This document shows positions 1-5,211 of a stretch of 5,231 nucleotides of DNA, piece after piece. Positions within the stretch are counted from its first letter, which is position 1; the number at the start of each line of letters is the position of its first letter. Source of the stretch: Acidimicrobiaceae bacterium (GTDB lineage: Bacteria; Actinomycetota; Acidimicrobiia; Acidimicrobiales; RAAP-2); the NCBI GenBank assembly GCA_003164275.1, contig PLSY01000184.1, forward strand, positions 13,705 to 18,935, in the 5' to 3' direction. The position numbers and the translations under genes were made by a program. A model generated the notes under the pieces. The model was not told the origin of the DNA. It was given only the letters and a program-made list of their open reading frames with translations, and ran no database searches.

Positions 1-76
1 CGTCGCAGGAGGCGAACTTCCACACGGCCAGAGTGGGGCGGGCGTCCGGCACTCCGTCGAGCCGCGGGGCGGTCAT
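1..76 (-). CDS. hyhS: [NiFe]-hydrogenase small (delta) subunit, 5' end only
   Basis: The reverse strand from 76 to 1 reads 25 codons before the window edge. They begin MTAPRLDGV and run into LAVWKFASCD, which matches the N-terminal beta strand and first cluster-ligand region of group 3 [NiFe]-hydrogenase small subunits (normally continuing CD-G-C-Q). In the family this subunit carries iron-sulfur clusters that pass electrons from the NiFe site of the large subunit. The visible Cys-24 would be the first ligand of the proximal cluster. The ATG shares an ATGA overlap with the hyhG stop, and GGAG lies 8 nt upstream inside hyhG, so the start is well supported. The rest of the gene and the large subunit should lie beyond the left edge. 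The assignment rests on a short segment plus strong operon context. Confidence 0.82.
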   Translation of the reverse strand, partial: MTAPRLDGVPDARPTLAVWKFASCD

Positions 77-951
77 CGGTTCCGCTCCATGAGCAGCTCG
101 TCGGCCAGGCCGCCGTAGGTCACCACTGGCCCATCACGGCACAACAGGAGCGGGCCCAACTGGCAGTGGCCACACAGGCCCACCCCACATTGCATGTTGC
201 GTTCGAGTGAGACACGGATCCGGTGGGGGTCGACACCTTGGTCGACGAGCTGGCGGGCCACGAAGCGCATCATGATCTCAGGACCGCAGACCAAGGCCAC
301 CGCCCCATCGGGTTCGAACGTCGCTTGGGGGAGCAGCACCGTCACCACTCCCACCGAGCCGTCCCAACCGGGCGCGCTGACGTCAACGGTGAGGCCAACG
401 TGGAGCCCGACCGTGCGCCATGCCTCGAGATCCTCGGCGAAGAGGATCTGGCTGGGCGAACGCGCCCCGACCAGCACGAACACCCGGCCGCCGCGACGCC
501 GGCGTCGCTCGGCCAGATCACGTACGGCTCCACGCAATGGGGCCAGGCCGATCCCTCCGGCCACCACCACGACGTCGGCCTCATCATCAATGGTGTCCAG
601 TCCCCAATCGTGCCCATACGGGCCGCGAACCCCGATCACCGATCCAACCTGAGCGGCACACAGCGAACGGGTCACCGCTCCCACGTCGCGCACGGTGTGC
701 TCAATGGGCCCATGAGCGCCGGGCGAGCTCGAGATCGAGATGGCCACCTCTCCCACACCGAAGGCGGTGAGCATGTTGAACTGGCCATGGGTGAAATGGA
801 ACGGCTCGTCAGACTGCTGAGCTACTGGGGTGAGCGACAAGGTGACGACGTCGTCGAGCTCCACTCGCCGTTCCACGATCCGATACGGCACCGGAGTGAG
901 GGGGCTGCGCAAGGCCGGCGGCCCGGCCGCGAGGTCAGTGGCCGCCGGCAT
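73..951 (-). CDS. hyhG: Hydrogenase gamma subunit, FAD/NAD(P)-binding oxidoreductase
   Basis: This 292-residue protein of the ferredoxin-NADP reductase/PyrK-like family is the pyridine-nucleotide module of group 3b cytoplasmic [NiFe]-hydrogenases. It exchanges electrons between NAD(P)(H) and the iron-sulfur chain. Visible parts, in order: an FAD-binding barrel at about residues 20-110 with GQFNML (56-61) and AISISS (70-75); a nucleotide-binding fold with VVAGGIGLAPLR (129-140) and CGPEIMM (222-228); and a C-terminal cysteine motif, Cys-255, 260, 263 and 271 (CX4CX2CX7C), that should bind one Fe-S cluster. The ATG at 951 overlaps the preceding gene by 17 nt and has no clear Shine-Dalgarno, which fits coupled translation. 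No start codon lies just upstream in frame. A GTG at 891 (residue 21) is an alternative, since family members often begin near the PYR motif. An open frame extends upstream to 1122, but that stretch is the wrong frame of the CNB gene. Length is normal. Confidence 0.9.
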   Translation of the reverse strand: MPAATDLAAGPPALRSPLTPVPYRIVERRVELDDVVTLSLTPVAQQSDEPFHFTHGQFNMLTAFGVGEVAISISSSPGAHGPIEHTVRDVGAVTRSLCAAQVGSVIGVRGPYGHDWGLDTIDDEADVVVVAGGIGLAPLRGAVRDLAERRRRRGGRVFVLVGARSPSQILFAEDLEAWRTVGLHVGLTVDVSAPGWDGSVGVVTVLLPQATFEPDGAVALVCGPEIMMRFVARQLVDQGVDPHRIRVSLERNMQCGVGLCGHCQLGPLLLCRDGPVVTYGGLADELLMERNR

Positions 952-1414
952 TAGCGTACAGGTCGAGGAGGCGGATTCGAGTGGACTGTAACCGCTCCAG
1001 CAGGACCGACGAGAGACGCTGGTGGAGTTCGGCGGCCACCTCGGGGCGCACTGCCAGCTCCTCCAACAGGTGTGCTGCATCGATGGTGACGGCTTCGACC
1101 GGCTCCAGTGCCCGGGCGTCAAACTGCCATCGGAAAGGAGCGGCCACCCAGCTGAGCCCGACGACGTGACCCGGCTCGACGGTATCGATCACCATGGGCT
1201 TCTGTGACGGGGCGTGGATCTCAATGGCCACCCGTCCCCGGGTGATGAGGAAGAAGGTGTCTGCATTCTCGCCCTCCCGCAGAAGCAGCGCTCCCGGGTC
1301 GAACTCCTCGATCCTCGCCACCGCCGACAGGAGCGCCACGGTGCCGTCGGACATGCCGGCCAGGAAGCCCCGCCCGGTGAGCAGCTCGTCCATCGTCGCC
1401 TTCACATCGCTCAC
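935..1414 (-). CDS. Stand-alone cyclic-nucleotide-binding-fold protein in hydrogenase operon
   Basis: This 159-residue protein has a single Crp/Fnr-type cyclic-nucleotide-binding beta-roll and no DNA-binding helix-turn-helix. Residues 37-64 (FDPGALLLREGE, then FFLITRGRV) are the standard N-terminal half of the fold. VEPGHVVGLSW (79-89) leads into the phosphate-binding cassette. That cassette is atypical: the usual Gly-Glu pair is G86-L87, and the R-[ST]-A segment is replaced by PFRWQFDARA (93-102). Binding of ordinary cAMP or cGMP is therefore doubtful. Residues 112-152 form the C-terminal helices. The GTG start at 1414 overlaps the hyhB stop as GTGA and follows GAGGAG by 6 nt, an excellent ribosome binding site; a downstream ATG at 1393 is less likely. 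The open frame continues upstream to 1798, but that part lies inside hyhB in the wrong frame. Lying between two hydrogenase subunit genes, it probably senses a ligand for, or physically regulates, the enzyme; this role is inferred. Confidence 0.85.
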   Translation of the reverse strand: MSDVKATMDELLTGRGFLAGMSDGTVALLSAVARIEEFDPGALLLREGENADTFFLITRGRVAIEIHAPSQKPMVIDTVEPGHVVGLSWVAAPFRWQFDARALEPVEAVTIDAAHLLEELAVRPEVAAELHQRLSSVLLERLQSTRIRLLDLYANAGGH

Positions 1415-2574
1415 GTCTCGCTCCTCAATTGTGTGATGGTGTCGATGAGCGAGGCGCCATCGGTGGCCCGAATGGCAGCAGCCTCCTCGGTGATGTCGAT
1501 GCCGACCGGGCACCACGCGACGCAGCGGCCGCAGCCCACGCAGCCCGACTCGTCGAACTGGTCCCACCAGGTGGAGAGCTTGTGGGTCATCCACTGTCGA
1601 TAGCGTGAGGAGGTGGTCGGCCGTACCGCGCCGCCGTGCAGGTAGGAGTGGTCGAGGTCGAAACAGGAGGCCCACCGGCGTTGACGCTCCACCGTGCCGC
1701 TCACCTCCGTGACGTCCGTGACGTCGCTGCAGAAGCAGGTGGGGCAGACCAGAGTGCAGTTGCCGCACGAAAGGCAGCGTTCGGCCACCTCGGCCCACCG
1801 CGGGTGCTCGAGGTTTCGGGCCAGGAGCCCGGGTAGGCCTTCAGTGTCGAGCGAACGACCCATCCGTTCTGTCGCCCCGTCGATGACCGCCTGGCGACCC
1901 GAGCGGACGATGTCATCGGCAGGACGATGGGGCACCTGGGCGAGGATGGCGTCACCGGCCGTCGATCCGACCTGCACGTAGAAGATGGCCGGGTCATCGT
2001 CCGGACCGACCAATTCGGTGAGGGCCAGGTCGTAGCCGGAGCTGGCCGCGGGTCCGGTACCCATGGAGGTGCAGAAGCAGGTGCTCGAAGGGGTTCCGCA
2101 GTCGACCGCCACCACGAACGCACCGTCACGGCGCGCCGCATAGCGGTCGTCCGGCACCGCACCGTCTCGGAGCACTCGGTCGAGGACGCCAAGTGCGGCG
2201 ATCTCACACGGGCGGGCCCCGATGATGGCGACTGGGACAATCTCCTCCTCCGGCTCGGACAAGGTCACCCCGCCGTCAGCAACGGTGGCCCGCCATACCG
2301 TCTCGTTGGGGACGAAGAACTCCGACTTCCAAGAAGCGGGGCCGACGGCCCAGCCGAAGAGCTCCGAACCTTCGTCGTTGGTGAGCCGGTACTTTCCGGG
2401 ACTTGTGTGGTCATGCCAGCCCTCGGGCAGGTCTGCGGTCGAGGAGATCTCTCCGTGCACGATGGCACCATCGCGCACGACCGGCCCCATGGCCCGTAAC
2501 CCGCGACCACGTAGGACCTCGATCAGCACATCGAAGCCATCACGATCAATCACCGCGTCATCGCCGACGTGCAC
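1411..2574 (-). CDS. hyhB: Hydrogenase beta subunit, 4Fe-4S dicluster protein
   Basis: This 387-residue iron-sulfur subunit belongs to group 3b [NiFe]-hydrogenase and is related to the anaerobic sulfite reductase A subunit. It links the small subunit to the flavin subunit HyhG. The C-terminal third holds two ferredoxin-type motifs, each CX2CX2CX3CP: Cys-267/270/273/277 (CLSCGNCTLVCPTCFC) and Cys-345/348/351/355 (CVGCGRCVAWCP). Between them is SYLHGGAVRP followed by RYRQWMTHKL, a stretch typical of the family. Upstream, ARPCEIAALGVLDRVL (120-135) and CGTPSSTCFC (159-168) are also characteristic. It is the first gene of the operon. The start is GTG at 2574: an in-frame TAG lies 9 nt upstream, there is no Shine-Dalgarno, and a TAGCCT -10 box ends 6 nt before it, suggesting a leaderless mRNA. 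A GTG at 2553 (residue 8) is an alternative, since homologues tend to begin near DRDGFDVL. All eight ferredoxin cysteines are intact. Confidence 0.92.
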   Translation of the reverse strand: MHVGDDAVIDRDGFDVLIEVLRGRGLRAMGPVVRDGAIVHGEISSTADLPEGWHDHTSPGKYRLTNDEGSELFGWAVGPASWKSEFFVPNETVWRATVADGGVTLSEPEEEIVPVAIIGARPCEIAALGVLDRVLRDGAVPDDRYAARRDGAFVVAVDCGTPSSTCFCTSMGTGPAASSGYDLALTELVGPDDDPAIFYVQVGSTAGDAILAQVPHRPADDIVRSGRQAVIDGATERMGRSLDTEGLPGLLARNLEHPRWAEVAERCLSCGNCTLVCPTCFCSDVTDVTEVSGTVERQRRWASCFDLDHSYLHGGAVRPTTSSRYRQWMTHKLSTWWDQFDESGCVGCGRCVAWCPVGIDITEEAAAIRATDGASLIDTITQLRSET

Positions 2575-2580
2575 CTCAAC

Positions 2581-2586
2581 AGGCTA
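2581..2586 (-). promoter_or_regulatory. Predicted -10 box of hyh operon (leaderless)
   Basis: Read on the minus strand this is TAGCCT, which fits the actinobacterial TAnnnT -10 pattern. It ends 6 nt before the GTG at 2574, so transcription would begin at or next to the first base of the start codon. No good TTGACA-like -35 lies 16-18 nt upstream, so activator dependence is possible. The placement mirrors the box serving the divergent transporter gene. Confidence 0.5.
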
Positions 2587-2609
2587 TGGCCTGGCCCGGC
2601 ACGCGCCTA

Positions 2610-2623
2610 GGGCCAAATGGCCC
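2610..2623. promoter_or_regulatory. 14-bp perfect palindrome, candidate operator
   Basis: Two 6-bp arms, GGGCCA and TGGCCC, flank AA on the plus strand. The centre lies about 42.5 bp upstream of the predicted hyhB transcription start and about 109 bp upstream of the transporter start. A centre near -42 is where class II activators commonly bind when a -35 box is poor, as it is here. The regulator is unknown and the site is an inference from symmetry and position. The CNB-fold protein in the operon has no DNA-binding domain and so is not an obvious candidate. Confidence 0.4.
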
Positions 2624-2636
2624 GAGTTCGATCGGG
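2621..2636. repeat. Small inverted repeat in divergent intergenic region
   Basis: CCCGA (2621-2625) and TCGGG (2632-2636) are separated by 6 nt. The repeat shares three bases with the 14-bp palindrome next to it. Five-base arms in GC-rich DNA can occur by chance, so it is recorded as structure without an assigned role. Confidence 0.25.
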
Positions 2637-2648
2637 GGCAACGACGAG

Positions 2649-2664
2649 GTCCCGGCGTTGGGAC
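2649..2664. repeat. Inverted repeat GTCCC-N6-GGGAC, possible operator
   Basis: GTCCC (2649-2653) and GGGAC (2660-2664) form a perfect dyad with a 6-nt spacer. It sits 50-65 bp before the predicted -10 box of the transporter gene and 62-78 bp before the hyhB -10 box. The size and spacing would suit a dimeric regulator, but nothing identifies which one. Confidence 0.28.
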
Positions 2665-2713
2665 AGGCACCGGACGGCACTGATCGATCCCGAGCGAGCG
2701 CCTCTCCGTCCCT

Positions 2714-2719
2714 TACGAT
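2714..2719 (+). promoter_or_regulatory. Predicted -10 box of transporter gene (leaderless)
   Basis: TACGAT fits the TAnnnT pattern of actinobacterial promoters. It is followed by a 6-nt spacer and then GTG at 2726, so the mRNA would begin at the start codon. No convincing Shine-Dalgarno precedes the GTG and no -35 hexamer is evident. If correct, the transcript has no 5' leader in which a c-di-AMP or K+-responsive riboswitch could sit. Confidence 0.5.
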
Positions 2720-2725
2720 GCAGGT

Positions 2726-4624
2726 GTGACAGATCGCAGTGAGCGTGGCGGGACCGCCCGGCGATCTGCTTGGAACCTGCTCATCGGAAGACCGCTGCGG
2801 TCGAGCGAGACGTCCAAGGAGCAGATCACTCCGGTCGAAGGGCTCTCCGCTCTTTCGCTTGACGCCCTGACCTCAGTTGCATACGGGCCCGAGGCCATCA
2901 TCGTCGTACTGGCCCTGGCCGGAGCCGGGGCCCTGCACCTGGTCCTGCCGATCACGGTGGCCATCGTGGTTCTGTTGGCCATCCTGGTCTTCTCCTACCG
3001 ACAGGTCATCGACGCCTATCCGGGCGGTGGCGGGGCCTACGCGGTGTCCCGTGACAACCTTGGCCCCAGCGCCAGCCTGGTAGCTGGTGCGGCACTGATC
3101 GTCGACTACACCCTCACCGTGGCCGTATCCATCGCCGCCGGTGTGGGGGCGCTCACCTCGGCATATCCGAGCCTCACCCCGGCCACCGTGCCGATCTGCC
3201 TCGGCATCCTCGCTGTCGTCACCGTGCTCAATCTCCGGGGTCTGGGCGAGACCGCTCGGGCCTTTCTGCTGCCGACCATGCTGTTCATCGTTGGCTTGCT
3301 CGCCATCATCGCCATAGGGCTGATCCATCCCCTGGCGCTGAATACGCCTCAGCCCGGTCACTCCCTGCTGACCACCCACGGGCTGCAGACGGTAAGTGTG
3401 CTGCTGGTGCTGAAGGCGTTCTCCGCCGGTTGTAGCGCACTCACCGGTGTGGAGGCGATCGCCAATGGTGTCCCGCTGTTCAAAGAGCCCCGGGTGGTTC
3501 GGGCAAAGCGAACCGAGCTCCTGCTCGGTGTGATCCTCGGTGTCATGTTGCTGGGCCTGGCGATTCTCGCCAGGCGCTGGCATATCGCTCCGCGATCGAA
3601 TCAGACCGTCCTCAGTCAGATCATGGCCACCGCCATCGGTCGGCATTGGGCCTACTATTTCGTCTCCCTCACCATCACCGTCGTCCTCGCCCTGGCCGCT
3701 AACACTTCGTTCGGCGGTCTACCGATCCTGACCAGTCTGCTGGCGCGGGACAACTACCTGCCTCATCTCTTCTCGATACGCGACGATCGTCAGGTCTTCG
3801 GAAACGGCATCTGGGTGCTCGCGGGATTGTCGGCGTTGCTGTTGATCGCCGTCGGCGGGAACACCAACGAGATGATCCCGCTGTTCGCCATCGGAGTCTT
3901 CACCGGATTCACCCTCTCCCAGTCTGGATTGGTCATCCATTGGTGGCGCACTCGTCCTCCCCGTTGGCACCACCGGGCAGCCATCAACGGCTTCGGCGCC
4001 GTCATCACCGCATTAGCCACGGCGATATTCCTTATCTCGAAGTTCACCCAAGGGGCGTGGGTAGTGGTGCTGGCCGTTCCGGCCTTCGTCTTCCTCTTCA
4101 GGCGCATCCACGCCTACTACAAACGCGCCGGATTGGATCTGGGAATAGGCATCGTGCCAGCCAAGCCAGTAGCCAAACGAACCCTTGTGATTGTCCCGGT
4201 GATCAGTGTGTCGCGGCTGACCCGACACGCGATCTCCGAAGCGCTTTCCCTGGGCCAAGAAGTCATCGCTGTCTCCGTGGTGATCGACCAAGGTGAAGAC
4301 AGCCAACATGCGGCTCAGGCACTTGCACAGGAGTGGTCGGCGTGGAACCCCGGCGTGCCCCTTCGGATCCTGCATACCGAGTACGCATCGGTGGTCCGGC
4401 CCATTGTGGCGTTCATCGACGAGGCCCGCGAGGACAGCAGCCAACAGATCGTGGTCCTGATTCCCGTCGTGGTCCCCGCGCGCGTCCGATATCGGATTCT
4501 CCACAACCAGATGGACCGGGTCCTCTCGGCCGCGCTGCGGACCCGTACTGATGTGGTGGTTGCTCGTGTCCCCATGCCGGTGCAGGTTCCGCTGAGCGAT
4601 GTCGGACCGTACCCAGTCGATTGA
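2726..4624 (+). CDS. kimA: KimA/YdaO-type potassium:proton symporter (APC superfamily)
   Basis: This 632-residue integral membrane transporter would import K+ with H+ across the cytoplasmic membrane. About 12 hydrophobic segments span residues 46-460, followed by a cytosolic domain (about 470-632) with an alternating beta/alpha pattern (TLVIVPVISVSRLT, EVIAVSVVI, QQIVVLIPVVV). It aligns by eye with B. subtilis KimA (about 607 aa): SLDALTSVAYG (44-54), YPGGGGAYAVSRDNLG (98-113), VDYTLTVAVS (126-135), NLRGLGE (169-175), GCSALTGVEAIANGVP (235-250), LAANTSFGGLP (323-333) and ILHNQ near the end. The ion-path residues recalled for KimA fall at a constant +10 offset: D46, Y53, D127, T131, T240 and E243 are kept, but Tyr-377 is Phe-387. 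In Firmicutes KimA is inhibited by c-di-AMP; that is not shown here. GTG at 2726 is chosen because a TACGAT box lies 6 nt upstream. It is transcribed alone, divergently from the hyh operon. An amino-acid permease of the same superfamily is the less likely alternative. Confidence 0.86.
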   Translation: MTDRSERGGTARRSAWNLLIGRPLRSSETSKEQITPVEGLSALSLDALTSVAYGPEAIIVVLALAGAGALHLVLPITVAIVVLLAILVFSYRQVIDAYPGGGGAYAVSRDNLGPSASLVAGAALIVDYTLTVAVSIAAGVGALTSAYPSLTPATVPICLGILAVVTVLNLRGLGETARAFLLPTMLFIVGLLAIIAIGLIHPLALNTPQPGHSLLTTHGLQTVSVLLVLKAFSAGCSALTGVEAIANGVPLFKEPRVVRAKRTELLLGVILGVMLLGLAILARRWHIAPRSNQTVLSQIMATAIGRHWAYYFVSLTITVVLALAANTSFGGLPILTSLLARDNYLPHLFSIRDDRQVFGNGIWVLAGLSALLLIAVGGNTNEMIPLFAIGVFTGFTLSQSGLVIHWWRTRPPRWHHRAAINGFGAVITALATAIFLISKFTQGAWVVVLAVPAFVFLFRRIHAYYKRAGLDLGIGIVPAKPVAKRTLVIVPVISVSRLTRHAISEALSLGQEVIAVSVVIDQGEDSQHAAQALAQEWSAWNPGVPLRILHTEYASVVRPIVAFIDEAREDSSQQIVVLIPVVVPARVRYRILHNQMDRVLSAALRTRTDVVVARVPMPVQVPLSDVGPYPVD

Positions 4625-4650
4625 ACGGGCCGGGCGCCAGCCAACGCCAG

Positions 4651-4670
4651 ACCGACTCTTGACAATCGGT
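4651..4670 (+). terminator. Weak hairpin after kimA, possible terminator
   Basis: ACCGA (4651-4655) and TCGGT (4666-4670) form a 5-bp stem with a 10-nt loop, beginning 27 nt after the transporter stop. No T-run follows, so it is not a classical intrinsic terminator. It is the only dyad close to the gene end and is offered at low confidence. Confidence 0.2.
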
Positions 4671-4794
4671 GATCTGTTGCTCGTTCAGAGACCGAGAGGG
4701 TGCCCGGTGAGGGATCCCTTCGACGACATCCGCCTGGGTGAGTGAGTCACGATCGTCCAGTTCGGCGCGGCATGGTGCCTCAAACGAATAGTCC

Positions 4795-4822
4795 GACAGG
4801 GCGCCAGACCGCCCATGTCTGG
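4795..4822. other. Two mutually exclusive hairpins
   Basis: Stem one pairs GACAGGGCG (4795-4803) with CGCCC-A-TGTC (4810-4819): 9 bp, one bulged A at 4815 and a 6-nt loop. Stem two pairs that loop, CCAGAC (4804-4809), with GTCTGG (4817-4822): 6 bp around a 7-nt loop. Both use 4817-4819 and they interleave with no linker between segments, so they cannot easily form together. No start codon or T-run clearly depends on the choice. Confidence 0.4.
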
Positions 4823-4956
4823 AAGGCTGCCTCTGGCCATAGCCTTGGCCGTACTCAGCAGAATTGCGTCTTACCGAACCGCACTGGGCGGACAGCAGCG
4901 CGTTCCATTTCTGGCACTCCCAGTTGAGGTGCGTAGAAAGCACGGAGAAGTAGCCG

Positions 4957-5211
4957 ATGCGCGTGCGCCTATTGCGGACGTCACGATTCTCAACCGGTTT
5001 CATCTGGTCTCAGTCGGTAGATGGCCGCGAGCCCTACCGACCGATTCGAGTGAACAGCCGCCGTAGAGGCCGTTCGAGACAAGCTCGGACTGAGGACTTC
5101 TCAGAGCGCATTCCTGGCCAGGGAGCCGTGGCGAAGACCGACCAGGTGATGGTCTTCGCTCGGGAGGGGTTGCCGACGGTTCCCTCGACCCCAGCAGGCT
5201 CGGGGTCCTGA
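4957..5211 (+). CDS. Weak candidate small ORF, 84 codons, unknown
   Basis: This ATG-started frame encodes 84 residues, is strongly basic in its first half (SRRRGRSRQAR at about 34-44), and has no recognisable domain, signal peptide or membrane segment. GGAGAAG sits 6 nt before the ATG, the best ribosome binding site in this tail region. The last 30 or so codons (AKTDQVMVFAREGLP and after) end mostly in G or C as in real genes here, but the earlier codons do not. The 9-bp hairpin at 5131-5159 and the stem at 5013-5041 lie inside it, which favours a structured non-coding or degenerate stretch. It may be a gene relic rather than a functional protein. Confidence 0.17.
   Translation: MRVRLLRTSRFSTGFIWSQSVDGREPYRPIRVNSRRRGRSRQARTEDFSERIPGQGAVAKTDQVMVFAREGLPTVPSTPAGSGS
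5013..5041. other. Long imperfect hairpin (8 + 3 bp)
   Basis: GTCGGTAG (5013-5020) pairs perfectly with CTACCGAC (5034-5041). After a 2-nt AT bulge the stem continues with GGC (5023-5025) and GCC (5031-5033), closed by a 5-nt CGCGA loop. No T-run follows on either strand. It could be part of a structured RNA or a factor-dependent termination site. Confidence 0.45.
5131..5159. other. 9-bp perfect inverted repeat, possible terminator stem
   Basis: GCGAAGACC (5131-5139) and GGTCTTCGC (5151-5159) are exact reverse complements around an 11-nt loop; flanking G-T pairs on both sides could lengthen the stem slightly. Neither strand has a T-run after it. Actinobacterial terminators often lack a clear U-tract, so a terminator remains possible, as does an RNA element. 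Confidence 0.45.
5187..5207. other. 6-bp inverted repeat near right edge
   Basis: GACCCC (5187-5192) and GGGGTC (5202-5207) flank a 9-nt loop. A second copy of the right arm, CTGGGTC (5218-5224 region), offers alternative pairing with the left arm. It lies 28 nt after the 9-bp stem, adding to the run of dyads here. Confidence 0.35.

Noticed and set aside
223..954. Long plus-strand frame (243 codons) opposite hyhG
   Set aside because: It is antisense to a gene with clear FAD, NAD(P) and cysteine motifs; its translation is His/Arg-rich and has no domain. It is the usual shadow frame of GC-rich DNA.
1415..1798. In-frame upstream extension of the CNB gene (and of hyhG to 1122)
   Set aside because: The extension lies inside hyhB, which has intact iron-sulfur motifs, and its translation is low-complexity Arg/His. 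The GTGA junction with GAGGAG at 1414 is a far better start.
2575..2725. Possible c-di-AMP (ydaO-type) riboswitch before the KimA-type gene
   Set aside because: The predicted start of transcription coincides with the GTG, leaving no leader, and none of the conserved riboswitch blocks can be seen in the 151 bp.
2873..3646. Minus-strand frame of 257 codons opposite the transporter
   Set aside because: Translation is Gln/Asp/Gly-rich with no family resemblance; the plus strand carries a full membrane transporter there.
4659..4664. TTGACA, a perfect -35 consensus after the transporter
   Set aside because: No TAnnnT -10 hexamer lies 16-19 nt downstream and no gene follows; a chance match.
4413..5003. 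Minus-strand frame of 196 codons spanning the transporter end and the tail
   Set aside because: Its last 200 nt are antisense to the conserved C-terminal domain of the transporter; no Shine-Dalgarno, no recognisable domain and mixed codon use.
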